Assembly: GCA_033725935.1 (NCBI GenBank)
Contig: MU867065.1
Location: forward strand, 868,001 to 932,000
Length of the DNA: 64,000 nucleotides
Direction of reading: 5' to 3'
Source: Cladorrhinum sp. PSN259
Taxonomy: Eukaryota; Ascomycota; Sordariomycetes; Sordariales; Podosporaceae
Within the stretch, counting starts at the first letter, position 1. Each line of letters opens with the position of its first letter. The position numbers and the translations under genes are program-made. This document shows positions 34,454-45,291 of the stretch, one piece after another. Below the pieces are notes generated by a model that was not told the origin of the DNA, searched no databases, and saw only the letters and a list, made by a program, of their open reading frames with translations.

Positions 34454-34993
34454 ATGATGCTTCCAACTATTGTCCTCCTCGCCATTGCTCCCCTCCTGGT
34501 GACAGCTATTCCTGCCCCAGATGCTGGTCCTCGACCGATCCGCCCGCCTCTTGAGCCCCTTCATATTCTAACCTTGACAACTTTCGCTCCCTCAGGCCGA
34601 CCAGACAGCTACCCGACCAACAGCGCAGTCAATATCTCGGCATCAGATCCCAACTTCAACACCGTCATAACATGTGCAACAACATGGCCCGTGTTTGAGG
34701 ACGCTACGATCTGGAACAGGATCAATCCTTGCTTCGAGTCGTCCGGGGCTGCCAAGGGCAGCAAGTGGACGTTTCAGCTGCTGACACCGACTGCGAGTGG
34801 GAATGGCGCATCGCCGCTGTGGAATTTCAGGTTGCATTTCGTGCATGAGACGGAGAGGGGAGTGTATGTTGCAACGGGCAAGTTTGGAGTTGAAGATGGC
34901 AATATGTCGGGGTTGTGCTCAGCAAGCGGAGTGTGCAGCTTTGTGTTGAAGGGAGACGATGTGAAGGTGCCGCAGTATCGGTTGGAGCGTTAG
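34454..34993 (+). CDS. Small secreted protein, unknown family
   Basis: Single exon, 179 aa, beginning with tandem Met codons (34454 and 34457). A clear signal peptide is present (MMLPTIVLLAIAPLLVTAIPAP). The mature part is about 160 aa with four Cys (ITCATTW, NPCFES, GLCSASGVC), enough for two disulfides. It is rich in short beta-type segments (WTFQLLTP, WNFRLHFVHE, GVYVATGKFGV). No transmembrane segment or GPI signal. Composition and size fit a fungal effector-like or cell-surface protein, but I do not recognise the family and assign no function. Confidence 0.65.
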   Translation: MMLPTIVLLAIAPLLVTAIPAPDAGPRPIRPPLEPLHILTLTTFAPSGRPDSYPTNSAVNISASDPNFNTVITCATTWPVFEDATIWNRINPCFESSGAAKGSKWTFQLLTPTASGNGASPLWNFRLHFVHETERGVYVATGKFGVEDGNMSGLCSASGVCSFVLKGDDVKVPQYRLER

Positions 34994-35718
34994 ATGAGAT
35001 TTGACAAAATTTAGAGTTCATCAACAGACATCAGTTGAGCTGCAGAACGGGGGTGTGAAGCAAGTCGAGGAAGGTGCAAACATTCTGAGTGGGTGACTGT
35101 GGTGGAAGCAGAGTCTGCCCGTCCCCAACTGTTCCCCGGTGCAGGAGCCAAAGCGACAACCCAAACCACACCACCGTCTGTCATTTCACCCATGCAAGTG
35201 CTTGCACGTACAATTCAACTGCAAACAGTGGCGGACAATGCAGTATCCCGCCGAGCGAAAAGGGCGCGCACGCAAGGTCCTGACCAATTTGGCACACACA
35301 AGTTGACGGGAGACGCTCCTGCTGCAGCAAGCATGCAACCTTGGACCTGCCAGAGACTGCACCACTCATGTGGGATGACCATTCCAGGTTAGCACTCGCG
35401 CAACCTGACGGAGCCAGTGTCCAACCCCTGCACCCACTCGACCAGCTGCTCATCTTTTCTCCAACACAATTCACCTTGCACGCTCCTACCGTTCGTCCAT
35501 AATAAACGCGTATGGTCAGTGTCCAGATTTCGCATCAATTATGCGTAGCATAATAATGCCCCTGCATAAAACAAAATGCTCAAATTATTAACATCCCACC
35601 AGAGATAACATAGCTATCCGTACATGACAGAAGAGAAAGACATTGTGCGCCCTGCATTACCCGATGCCCATACCGAAGCCAGAGTCCACGGCGGTGCAAT
35701 CCTATTCAGCACCACCGC
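34994..35718. other. Convergent intergenic region
   Basis: Separates the 3' ends of the small secreted protein and FAD monooxygenase genes. No coding signal seen. Confidence 0.5.
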
Positions 35719-37355
35719 TTAATCCCAATTACCAGAACCAAGATCCACCGCCTTCCCATTTCGCATGTCCTCCATAATCTGCTCGATGCTCCAAGGCTCG
35801 TACTTGTATCCGGGCGGGTAGTTGGGTGGGATGCTGTCGTCCTTATCAAACGGAACTCCCTTACACATGCCCTCAACCACGCGATCATACACCTCATAAG
35901 CGTACTTCTCGGGGTCGTGTCCCCAAACCCAGCTCGGGAGTTTGGGCTGCGCGACGCGGGGGTCGAGCTTGACTTGGCTCCAGTTGGTATCCTGGAGGAG
36001 CTCGGCGTTGCTGAATCCCAGCTTCTGCGCGCAAGCATTTCGGATGAAGCGCATACGAACATGGGCGCGAACCGACTGCGGGATGTTGCTCTTACCGCCA
36101 ATCTGGAGACAGGATGCAAGTGAGACGGCATCCTCGATTGCCTGGGTAGCCCCGTTACCGGATGCTGGGAGGAAGGAGTGGGCTGCGTCACCAATATTGA
36201 CGACGCGAGCCTCTGGCGATGCCCACTTCGGTTGCGGGTTGCGCCAAAACAGCTCAAAGTTAACGATTGTGTTGGGAGGTGTCAGCTTGACCAGCTCCTT
36301 GAACATGGGTGCCCACGGCTTGGGTCCCACGCCCTTATCCATGTTGTCGAGCACCTCCTGATTGTCGATGGTGTGGTTCCAGGATTCTTTTTCGGAGCCA
36401 GTGACCTGAGTGACGTTAGCGGGTGACAGGAACATGGTCCATGATTCCGACTTACATCGTGGTTCAACACCCAAATCATGGTGTCAGGTCTGGTCAAGGT
36501 CATGCCGTACGTCCCAGGACTGCATCCAGTAAGTGACTGCCTTTGACCTTTTGAAATATGGAAAACTCACCCAAGCCAGGTACGGACAATTGGCTCATCG
36601 CCAGTTTCTCCCTTGACCATCTTGAAGAACTCCTTGACTTCGGGGTTCTTGTCGAGATGATGGATTGGGAATGCTGCGCGCCACATTGCTCTACCCGACT
36701 TCATGGCTCGGACTTGGCCACCCACAAGCTTTTGGCTCTTGGACCCGACGCCATCAGCGGCAATAACAACATCGGCTTCGAACTTCTCGCCCTTGTCAGT
36801 TTCTACACCGGCCTTTCCCCTGGTTTTGTCCTCCCAGTAATGGACCACCCGCTTGCCGAATTGAATCTTCACTCCAAGTTTTCTGACCTGGCGGACGTAC
36901 ATCTTGTACACCAGCGGCCTCATCTGGAAAGTTCCTGGTGGCGTATCGGGATCCAAGCCTGCATCTCGGAGTCTGTCTGCCACCTTCAGAGGGGTGATCA
37001 TCTGAGAACCGTCGTGCTTGAAAGTCTCAATCCACGCGTTATGGAGGGAGATCTCATCAAACTCTTTGGCCATTTCGGGCCAGTGCTTGAAAAACTTGGT
37101 GGCTGATAGCCCCATAAAGTACATGTCACCTATGAAGAGTCAGCTGGGACTCGAAGGATAAAGGGTAGTGTCCGACTACAAACCTGCAGTGTTGATATCA
37201 TCGTTCCTCTCCAGGACCCTCACATTGTGCCCCTTTCGAACGCACTCAATGGCAGCCGTCAACCCAGCAAGACCTGTGCCAACAATGAGAACATCAATGT
37301 CGCTGTTTGGGTAAGAACCCACCGGCTTCGAGTCTCCGTCCTGAATGAAAGGCAT
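35719..37355 (-). CDS. FAD-dependent aromatic hydroxylase-type monooxygenase
   Basis: Class A flavoprotein monooxygenase (PF01494 type, salicylate-hydroxylase-like). Exons 37355-37184, 37129-36571, 36519-36456 and 36405-35719 give 493 aa. Exon 1 carries the dinucleotide-binding fingerprint (VLIVGTGLAGLTAAIE; GTGLAG at 26-31). Exon 2 carries the DG motif (ADVVIAADGVGSKSQK). Exon 4 carries the GD motif (VVNIGDAAHSFLPASGNG), which binds FAD ribityl and NAD(P)H. Exon 3 is only 64 nt and is required for PGTYGMTLTRPDTMIWVLN. Introns are 51-55 nt with good signals. No secretion signal. Such enzymes hydroxylate phenolic or polyketide aromatics. It diverges from the P450 gene across 2.0 kb, so a joint pathway is plausible but unproven. 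Confidence 0.9.
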
Positions 37356-39357
37356 ACTGGCAGTTGCACTGGGCGTCGAGATAAAAGAGAGATTTCACCA
37401 AAGCAAAATGCTGATCAGTAGTGGCGGAAGTGTTGAACAAGTTAGCCAGCCTCAACATCATCCGCACACCGCTGAGTCTTTATATTTTCTGCCATCAAGG
37501 GACGCACAAATGCAGCATGCCGACTGCTATTAACTTTCATCAACGGCTCCGTATGTCTCCATCCGATCTGTGTGACCAGTCGGTCCGGTCACAAATGGCT
37601 TTCCCGCGGTGCGGTAAACGCTAAGGCCGAATTACCGCAGCGCCGTCTTGAGAAATTGAGTCTTTACATCAAAGCACCTGATTCTACGCTTCTCTCCGTC
37701 AGCCGGTCTGTTGTAGACCAGTTGGCATGCTGAGCCGGCTGGGCTGTGCCTTTCTCGGTAGATCCAGGCTAAAATATTCTTCGCACAAATCGTCGGTCGT
37801 TAGCTGAACATCGGGCCACTACTTGACTGCTTGCATTAGTCAGTTTTTGCTCATTTCAAGAATTCCAAATGGCACCAGGTCACCGTTCTGTGGCTAGGGA
37901 GGCTTTCTCCGGAAAGCAGTTGGTGTGTTCTGGAAGCAGGACCGTCTCCCGAACCGTGTGCCCAGGCCGTTGAACATAACGCCCTTTGGAGATCCCCAAC
38001 TGGCGCTACAGCATCAGTTGAACTTTTGATTCTCGGTCTATTGTATCAATGTCTGGATCTTTCGGTGCCGTTCTCGGCAAGTTTGTGCAGTCCCTTGTGC
38101 GCTGAAACCCTGACACTGAGCAGCAGTTGGAAGCATACAGTCTGGACCGCCAACTTGAACAGGCAGTGTGGAGCAGCTCGAGCTGAGTTGAATCGATTCA
38201 GAACCAACGCGGGGTGATGGAGGACGGTTATTTCTGCAATCTGTCTTGAGTGATGGGATGGGTGGTGTTGACATCTCCGGGCACCAGGGGAACTGCAAGC
38301 TGAGGTTGCTGCAACACTCAATCATCCACGTCATCACGGAACGCAGGGACTGGTGGAAAGAGCAAGCAGTAATTGCACAATCAAAATGCTAGAATATCAT
38401 CTGATTGTTTGCTACGTTCCTCAGCCAATTGCTTGCATTACAACGCATTGTCTTTTCTCCTGGAGAATCACTGACTGACAACTGAACCTCAATGCTCTCA
38501 GCTTTGCCTGAACAAAGTTCTGAGCGCGCTTATTGCTATCTGTTATCAGCAGTATGGCACTCACATGGACCTCTTGCGTTCTGATCCTGCGGCGCTTAAG
38601 CGCACTGGACGCTGAGTTTCTGTTTGCTAAAGTTAGCTCATGTCGACCAGAGTCTTGGCGGGGTCCTCGCCACTCATCTCTTCAGATGGTAGCAAGGACT
38701 TCCATATTCGGATATCGACCGGAGCATTGGCTGTTTTGTTGGGAAGGATTAGTGGGGCCATATGAGTTCATTGTCTCGCTATTTGTCAACAAGATTCAAG
38801 GAAGGAGAGTAGAGGGCAATTTGGAGAAGAGCACAGGTTCTTTTTTTGAGTCCTTTCCGACCACTCGTACCACGCTCCTTGAGAGCTGAAACCGTCTAAA
38901 CTGGTCTGAAGACTGCCGAGGGAGGTAATAATAAGTGGCGGGCGGTTAGGTTTGCCCGTTGTGCACACACTCAAGCTACTAGGAGGCTAAACTTCCCTGG
39001 CAGTAGTTTGTGAAGCCCTCTGATCTGTTGCTTCGGCGGGTCTCTAACGCAGGCACGGTCATCGTTCGACAACCATGCCGCTCAAGCAGGTACGCAGATG
39101 TTGGTTGATCCTGCCGAAATGGACTGTTGACGGTAGAGGAGACTGCCCTGGACGACCAATGCGGATCGAGGGCTGGCTCTGGGTGAGTTGATAAGAACAA
39201 CAAGACGCGTGTTCCTCCTTGGCTGATCCATCTCCTATTTCTTCACCAAGCCTTCACCATCTACTCAAATATCCTATCTTGGTCCTTCCCAGAACGAAAA
39301 TCTCTCTTTGCTGTTGTCACTCCTGTTTATGGGCACAGCCACAGCCACATCGCCATC
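37356..39357. other. Divergent intergenic region between FAD monooxygenase and P450
   Basis: 2.0 kb with no credible ORF. The part nearest the P450 (39.2-39.35 kb) is a pyrimidine-rich leader with CA repeats. I could not identify a specific regulator site. Confidence 0.5.
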
Positions 39358-41106
39358 ATGCAGCTTGTCACCGCCGGCCTCTTGGCGCTCGTTCTTTTGG
39401 CGGCAGCCGTTGTTCACCTGATCAAGGTGTATCGGGACTTGAACGACCCAAGCAAGCCCCCCGGTCCAAAGCAGTTACCTTACATCGGGAGGATACACGA
39501 TCTGCCCATCGAGTTTATGTGGCTCAAGTTCAAGGAGTGGGCAGACATCCACGGCGCAAACGGCTTCTACCGAACACAGATGCTTGGCGCGGAATTCCTC
39601 ATCATCACCAACGAAAAGGTTGCCGAAGACTTGTTAGTCAAGCGGGCCAAGTACAACTCGGACAGACCAAACATCCAGTCCCTGTTCGACTCGAAGAGCA
39701 CCAATGGTTCAATGGAGTATCTTCCCTTGATGGGCAGGAACAAGTACTGGGCCCGGCAAAGAAAGCTCACGCACGCCTACATCACCGAAGCGACCAAAAT
39801 GAAGTACAACGGAGTCATGTATCACGAGGCCAAGCGGTGGATGGCCCGGTTGATTGATAATCCAGACGACTTCCAGTTCTCCCTTGAGGATATGGCATCC
39901 AAAGTCATGTGCCAGCTGACCTGGGACGACCCGACGCTCAGTGAGTACTGCACCAAGTCCGCCTGGGGACTCTTGACTCAGATGTCGCCGGCCGGACCCA
40001 TCACCAACGTCCTCACTCCCCTTTGGCATCTGCCCATGTTCATGAACCCTTGGAAAAGGGCGGAGCGCAAGCGTCACGATGAGCAGCAGCAGTGGTGGAT
40101 GGCGCGACTTGTAGAGACCAGGTCCAAGATGGCCAGGGGAGAGATGCGCGCATGCTGGACGAAGCAGTTCCTGGAGAAGACTGCACTCAAGTCTTCCATC
40201 TCTGGTGACTACGAGGCAAGCTGTCTGCTCGGCATGTTGGCGCTGGTTGGCATCTTCACCGTGGCAGGTCCCCTGTCGTACTGGCTGGTCACAATGGTGC
40301 ATCATCCGGAGTGGCAAGCGGCGGTGCAGAGGGAGATTGACGAACAATGCGGCGGCCGACCGCCCACGCTCGAGGACTATCCCAACTTGCCGATTCTCAG
40401 GGCGTGTATCAAGGAGACGATGCGATGGAAGCCTAATGTGCCCACCGGTGTCGCTCACGAAACAGAAGCTGACGATGTCTACAACGGCTATTTCATCCCC
40501 AAGGGTACCCGGCTACTTCCGCTCGACTGGGCTTTCGTTCGCAACCCCGTCAAGTACCCCGAGCCAGACAGCTTCCGGCCGGAGCGCTGGCTCGAGCCTG
40601 GCTGGCCCACCTTCCAAGCGCCTCTCACCCAATTCCCCACAATCAAGGGCATGACTTCGTTCGGTTGGGGCCAGCGACAGTGTCTCGGCATGTCACTGAC
40701 TCAGGACGAGCTTATCGTCGCCTGCGGCGCCCTGGCCTGGTGCTTCAACCTCAAGGCCAAGAAGGACCCGGTTACCGGAATGAACATGCCGGTGCCTCTT
40801 GACAAGTCCAATTCGCTCCTCATCATCAAGCCGGACCCATTCCAGATGAGCTTTGAGCCAAGAAGCGAGGAGCGCAAGCTGGAGGCACTGAGATTATGGG
40901 CCGAGTCAGATGCAAACGACAAGAGGAAGCGGGCAGAGTTTCTGCAGACTGCGCGAACAGCAAAGGTACCAACAGCAGTACCGAGTGTTCCAATCGGAAT
41001 TGCTGCGGGGTCAACGTTGGTGGACGCCGTGCTAGACGAGAAAAAATCCGAGGTGCTGATTGAGATCAACAGGGTGCACTCCAACATCTCGGATCTGTGC
41101 CAGTGA
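39358..41106 (+). CDS. Cytochrome P450 with non-canonical I-helix
   Basis: Single exon, 582 aa. N-terminal membrane anchor (QLVTAGLLALVLLAAAVVHL) and a proline-rich hinge (SKPPGPKQLPYIG). K-helix ExxR as KETMRW (about 351-356), PERF-type segment FRPERW, and heme loop FGWGQRQCLG with the iron ligand Cys442. The I-helix motif normally reading AGxDT appears as VAGPLSYWL (about 294-310), so the acid-alcohol pair for oxygen activation is replaced by Leu and Ser. The overall pattern resembles the O-methylsterigmatocystin oxidoreductase-like group of fungal P450s. A C-terminal extension of about 80 residues follows the heme domain (ERKLEALRLWAES onward). Substrate unknown. Confidence 0.9.
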   Translation: MQLVTAGLLALVLLAAAVVHLIKVYRDLNDPSKPPGPKQLPYIGRIHDLPIEFMWLKFKEWADIHGANGFYRTQMLGAEFLIITNEKVAEDLLVKRAKYNSDRPNIQSLFDSKSTNGSMEYLPLMGRNKYWARQRKLTHAYITEATKMKYNGVMYHEAKRWMARLIDNPDDFQFSLEDMASKVMCQLTWDDPTLSEYCTKSAWGLLTQMSPAGPITNVLTPLWHLPMFMNPWKRAERKRHDEQQQWWMARLVETRSKMARGEMRACWTKQFLEKTALKSSISGDYEASCLLGMLALVGIFTVAGPLSYWLVTMVHHPEWQAAVQREIDEQCGGRPPTLEDYPNLPILRACIKETMRWKPNVPTGVAHETEADDVYNGYFIPKGTRLLPLDWAFVRNPVKYPEPDSFRPERWLEPGWPTFQAPLTQFPTIKGMTSFGWGQRQCLGMSLTQDELIVACGALAWCFNLKAKKDPVTGMNMPVPLDKSNSLLIIKPDPFQMSFEPRSEERKLEALRLWAESDANDKRKRAEFLQTARTAKVPTAVPSVPIGIAAGSTLVDAVLDEKKSEVLIEINRVHSNISDLCQ

Positions 41107-42209
41107 GACCCCCCGATGAGACAGGACCTAGACGGTTGCGAGGTGTGTGTGTGATAGGTTTCAAGCTTTTATCATGATGGCGTCACGGCAGGTGAATGCT
41201 TTTTTTTAGCGACGTTTTTGGTAGATATGGTTGTGGCAGGAGGCCATCCATTGTTTACGAATCTGTAATATTGTACTGTAACGAGCTGGCACTGGATGAT
41301 TAGCATGGGACGACGCCAAGCAAGTACAGTGGTAATCGTTACCAAAGAGTGTATGTTTTATATTCATTCGTTTTCTAGCTGATGGAAATGGTAGGTAGTT
41401 TTATGACCGAGATATAGATATCATGAATAGTATTCTCTCTCTTATTTTTCTTCTTCGCATGCCTTCCCCCTACACATTGTGTCCATCTGTCACCCTTCGG
41501 GGCAATAATCTCTCTGTTCCTGTCAAGATATGGACAGCATGGTTGTCATCTTTGGATCAATCAAGCTTTGGCGGTTTCTGCGGCTTAAGCGGACGACCAA
41601 CTCTAGCGTTGCAGGGCGTTTACATGTAATCTTAGTTTTCTTTATTACTACTGAACACATCTGTCAAAGTTTGAGGCGGCGTTCGGGGTGGAGAAAGCAC
41701 GGTTGTAGTCTCAAGTTTAGTTGAGGACAGTGCATGAAGGAGACTGCCAGACTGCCAGTGTCCCGGGCAATTTTTAATTTTACTCTCATGGCCTCCTCTC
41801 CGGCTAAAAAAACATGGATGGTGGTCTGCATGTGCACGCAATTACCCAAGCGGCTGTGAAACCAATTCAATCGTGGTATGTATGTAATACAAAAAATACA
41901 AAAACTCAGGCCAAAGACGGGACGAACTGAGTTGGTCTGGTTCAAGCCATTGACGTAAACAGACTTTCCCCCCCCTCTCTCTCTCTCTTTTCCTGACTCT
42001 GGTTTTATCCTCAGGAGTTGGTCGCTTCATGTGCTACCACAACACCAAGCATCAATCCATCAATCGATCCCCATAGAATTGCCGGGCTGAATCCCATTTT
42101 TTTTTCTTTTTTCATTCCTATCGACTTTTTCCTTCTGTCCTGATGCCACGAGTTAACCTCCAATCAACAACAACAACAACTACCCAGGAAAGTAACACTG
42201 GAATCCAAG
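41107..42209. other. Intergenic region
   Basis: 3' UTR of the P450 and promoter of the DUF1772 gene. It contains a short (CT)n tract at 41975-41988 and a CAA/ACA-rich leader directly before the next ATG. Nothing else seen. Confidence 0.5.
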
Positions 42210-42888
42210 ATGCCCGGAATAGTATCCCCCGACGCAGTGGTGGGCACCACCATCGCCTGCTCCTTCATTCTCCTCGGTAAGTTATCTCATCAACTCTGCT
42301 TACTTTTATTTTCTATTTTGTATTTATTTTCCAATGGCTGAAATTTGTATGAAAAAAAAAGGAAACGCAATAACTCAATCCTTCATGGGGGTCCCCGCAC
42401 TCCTCGTCGACTTCCCCAACCCCACCTCACCCGACCACGCGGCCGCGGCCCGACGCCTCGGTCGCCAGTGGCCCGTCTTCTGGCGGGTCGGCAACGTCTT
42501 TTTCCGCCCAATCTCCACGCTGGGCATAGTCGGCTACGCGTTCGCCAGCTACGCCGCCTATCGCTCCTCCTCATCTACTACCTCATCCTCACTTATTGGG
42601 ACTAGATTTGGGTCTGGCGGGGTTGAAGGAGGAGCAGACTGGAGGCTCCTGGCCGTTAGTGCCGTGTGCCATCTGGTCACCGTCGTGCACTCGGCCGTCA
42701 ATATGCAGCCCCTGAACGGCAAGATTGATGCACTGAGAGGAGAAGGTGGTGGTGGTGTCAAGGTGGATGTGAGCTTGGCCGAGTGGTATGCCAGAAGGTG
42801 GATCAAGCTTAACTTGGTGCGCCTGGTGATGCCTGCTGTCGCTGGGAGCATTGCGCTGTGGCAGACTTTGAAGGGGCGCTCCAACTGA
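42210..42888 (+). CDS. DUF1772 (anthrone-oxygenase-like) membrane protein
   Basis: Exons 42210-42276 and 42362-42888 give 197 aa. Exon 1 encodes MPGIVSPDAVVGTTIACSFI and splits a Gly codon (G/GA) before NAITQSFMGVPALLVDF. Four hydrophobic segments are visible: the N-terminal one, the STLGIVGYAFASYAAY segment, LLAVSAVCHLVTVVHSAVNM, and the C-terminal LVRLVMPAVAGSIALWQTL. Short motifs typical of the family are present (VHSAVNMQPLNGKI, WYARRWIKLNLVR). Some members act as anthrone oxygenases in aromatic polyketide pathways; others have no known role. Located 1.1 kb from the P450. The intron ends in A9-AG, which is unusual but consistent in frame. Confidence 0.8.
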
Positions 42889-43287
42889 GTGGAGAGGTGG
42901 AGAGGAGGTTTATGAAGTACGGGGTTCGAGGAAGGGTGTTGTTGTTTAATACATGAGATACTGAGAGGTGGGATTTAATCCGGATTAGATAGCTATTGTT
43001 AATTCAATCTACAATACCATGGTGAAATGAAAATTGAGAAACTCAAAAGCAACTGCATGTGCGCTCGTGAGCACAACCGTATTATATATTCAACAAAAAT
43101 CCTTTTTTTTTTCGACCACTAGAACAGCAATCAAGACTCGGTGTGTACCCCAGTAAAGATCAATATCGTAAATCATTAATTGGCCACAAAAACAAAATGT
43201 CAAAAATCACCGCGTCGACTCGTTATTACGTCCATGTACCCAGTAAATCTACCCAAGATAAAAAGAGACAAAAACAAAGGAGAGGCA
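42889..43287. other. Convergent 3' region
   Basis: AT-rich spacer between the DUF1772 gene and the NTF2-like gene. No coding signal. Confidence 0.5.
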
Positions 43288-43836
43288 TCAGTCGTATCTG
43301 TTCCACAGCCACCTCACCCCCATCACCGTCCCAGTAGCCAAACAGGTTAATACTAATGCATTCCTGATCAAACTCTCCTTGGAGTCCGACACCATCAACG
43401 AAAACTTGGACCCGTGCTTCTTTCTCATCTCGACAGCCATCACGCTGTCCACAAATTCTTCCAGCTTGGTGACTTGTTTTCCATCCTTGGATAACTGAAT
43501 TATCAAGACGCATTCATTATCCCACTCATCCCTGCTGCCCTTGATACTCTTTCTTGGCGTTGCCTTCATCCTCGCGTGGATCACCACGACGTCTCGCTTG
43601 CCATCCTCGTAGATGTTGGTTGGTATCATGTGAAAAGTATCAAAGATGGAAAAAATGCCAGCGGCGCATAGGGCGAATTCTTCCTTGTTGCGGCTTGGCA
43701 TGCCGAGACTTGTGGGGAGAACATGATGTTCAAAGTCGGAGGAAAGGGGCTCGGCGAGCTTCTTCGTGGATAGACTGGAGTAGCCGTCAAGAAGGCGTCG
43801 AATGGTCTCGGCGCGCTCTGGAGAGAGACACTCCAT
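43288..43836 (-). CDS. NTF2/SnoaL-like fold protein
   Basis: Single exon, 182 aa, start ATG at 43836 (MECLSPERAETIRRLLDGYS). The alpha+beta cone-fold pattern is typical of fungal SnoaL-like proteins: LAEPLSSDFEHHVLPTSLGM, an Ala/Ile-rich helix (FALCAAGIFSIFDTFHMIP), strands VVVIHARM and NECVLIIQLSKDG, and EFVDSVMAVEMRKKHG. The C-terminus adds a hydrophobic segment (ALVLTCLATGTVMGVRWLW), which may anchor it to a membrane. Relatives act as cyclases, dehydratases or isomerases, often beside oxidoreductases, but substrates vary too much to predict. It shares a 504-bp divergent promoter with the NmrA-like gene. Confidence 0.8.
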   Translation of the reverse strand: MECLSPERAETIRRLLDGYSSLSTKKLAEPLSSDFEHHVLPTSLGMPSRNKEEFALCAAGIFSIFDTFHMIPTNIYEDGKRDVVVIHARMKATPRKSIKGSRDEWDNECVLIIQLSKDGKQVTKLEEFVDSVMAVEMRKKHGSKFSLMVSDSKESLIRNALVLTCLATGTVMGVRWLWNRYD

Positions 43837-44340
43837 GATGAACGAGGACGGAGGATCACAGGATCCTACTTGGTAATGACACTCGTGACGAACAGAGCTG
43901 TGAATCCTGACCAGTTAGGCGCGCCCGTCTGGAGAATTGCATCTTGTCAATTTTGTTCCAGATTTCCCGACCCTCCTAGTTCTCACCTGCTTCTGCAGCC
44001 GAAGAAGCTCGAGTCACGTTGTTGAGCGTCTTTCAAACCGTCTCAACCGATACCCCAACCATTCAAACTCAGGGAGCAGATTGACTCGGGTTCTTATAGC
44101 CGAAACCTGCTCGGGCTCTTTTTGCCATTAGCGCAGAGGCCAGGCGTCGTCTCAGCAACCACTCAATGATATCAGTCGATGTGCAACATCCGAGTGTGCT
44201 GCGAGACGCTCCTCGTTCACTTCTTTCCACCCTCGGATCGTTACTGCTGATATCACGCCACAGCGCATCCCCCAAAGCCAAGTTGAAAGCTGCCACTATA
44301 GACTGCAGGGTCCTGCAGGCAATCAACGCCAACCGCAACA
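43837..44340. other. Divergent promoter, NTF2-like / NmrA-like genes
   Basis: About 500 bp separates the two start codons. No binding site could be assigned. Confidence 0.5.
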
Positions 44341-45291
44341 ATGAGCAAAACCCTCCTCGTCACCGGTGCAACGGGTAAGCAAGGAGGGGCTGTCATTGAT
44401 GCCCTTCTCGATGCGGACCCCACCGGCAGCAAATTCACCATCCTCGCGGTAACCCGCAATGCCTCTTCTGCCTCGTCCAAGCACCTCGCCGAACGCTCTC
44501 AAAACATTCGGCTCGTCCAGGGCAACCTCGATGACGTCCCGGCCCTATTCGAGGCTGCCAAATGCGCAAATAATTCGGAACCGGTCTGGGGCGTTTTCTC
44601 CGTTCAAGTCTCTCTCGGGCCCGGCGTAACAGTCGAGGGTGAGGTTACCCAGGGAACCGCTCTGATTGACGGTGCCATCGAAGCGGGCGTGAAGCACTTT
44701 GTCTACAGCAGCGTCGAACGCGGTGGCGACTCCATCTCTTGGGAAAATCCGACCCCCATCCCGCACTTTCAATCCAAGCAGCGCATTGAGCAGCACCTAC
44801 GTGCCGTGACGGCAGCTGGAGAGGCCGGTGGCAGCATGGGATGGACTGTTCTTCGCCCCGTCGCGTTCATGGACAACCTCGCTCCTGGGTTTCCCACCAA
44901 GGTGTTCCTGGCGGCGCTGCGCAACTGGTTGGGAGACAACAGAAAGACGCTGCAGTGGGTTGCGACGCGGGATATCGGTGTCTTTGCGGCCAAGGCGTTT
45001 GAGGATGCGCAGAACTGGAATCGCAAGGCGGTCGGTTTGGCAGGGGATGAGTTGACGGTCGAGCAGTTGAGCAGCGCGTTTGCCAAGGCAACGGGGAAGC
45101 CGGCGCCAATTGCTTACTGGCCCTTTGGAAGCGCGCTGACATGTGCGGTCAAGGAGATGGGGTTGATGATCGGATGGTTCGCGTCGGACGGGTACAAGGC
45201 CGATATCGAAGCGCGGAGAAGGGATCACCCGGGCATGTTGACCATGGAGCAGTGGTTGGCCAAGAAGAGTGGGTGGGCTGCGAATAAGTAA
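44341..45291 (+). CDS. NmrA-like NAD(P)-binding (atypical SDR) protein
   Basis: Single exon, 316 aa. Rossmann nucleotide-binding motif at residues 5-16 (LLVTGATGKQGG), NLDDVPAL at about 60, HFVYSSVERGGD near 120-131, TVLRPVAFMDN near 170-180 and TRDIGVFAAKAFED near 205-220. The lack of the SDR Tyr-Lys pair and the presence of this pattern place it with NmrA-like proteins. These act as NAD(P) redox sensors or as isoflavone-reductase-like enzymes. The context with an NTF2-like protein and two monooxygenases suggests a metabolic rather than strictly regulatory role, but that is an inference. Confidence 0.9.
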   Translation: MSKTLLVTGATGKQGGAVIDALLDADPTGSKFTILAVTRNASSASSKHLAERSQNIRLVQGNLDDVPALFEAAKCANNSEPVWGVFSVQVSLGPGVTVEGEVTQGTALIDGAIEAGVKHFVYSSVERGGDSISWENPTPIPHFQSKQRIEQHLRAVTAAGEAGGSMGWTVLRPVAFMDNLAPGFPTKVFLAALRNWLGDNRKTLQWVATRDIGVFAAKAFEDAQNWNRKAVGLAGDELTVEQLSSAFAKATGKPAPIAYWPFGSALTCAVKEMGLMIGWFASDGYKADIEARRRDHPGMLTMEQWLAKKSGWAANK

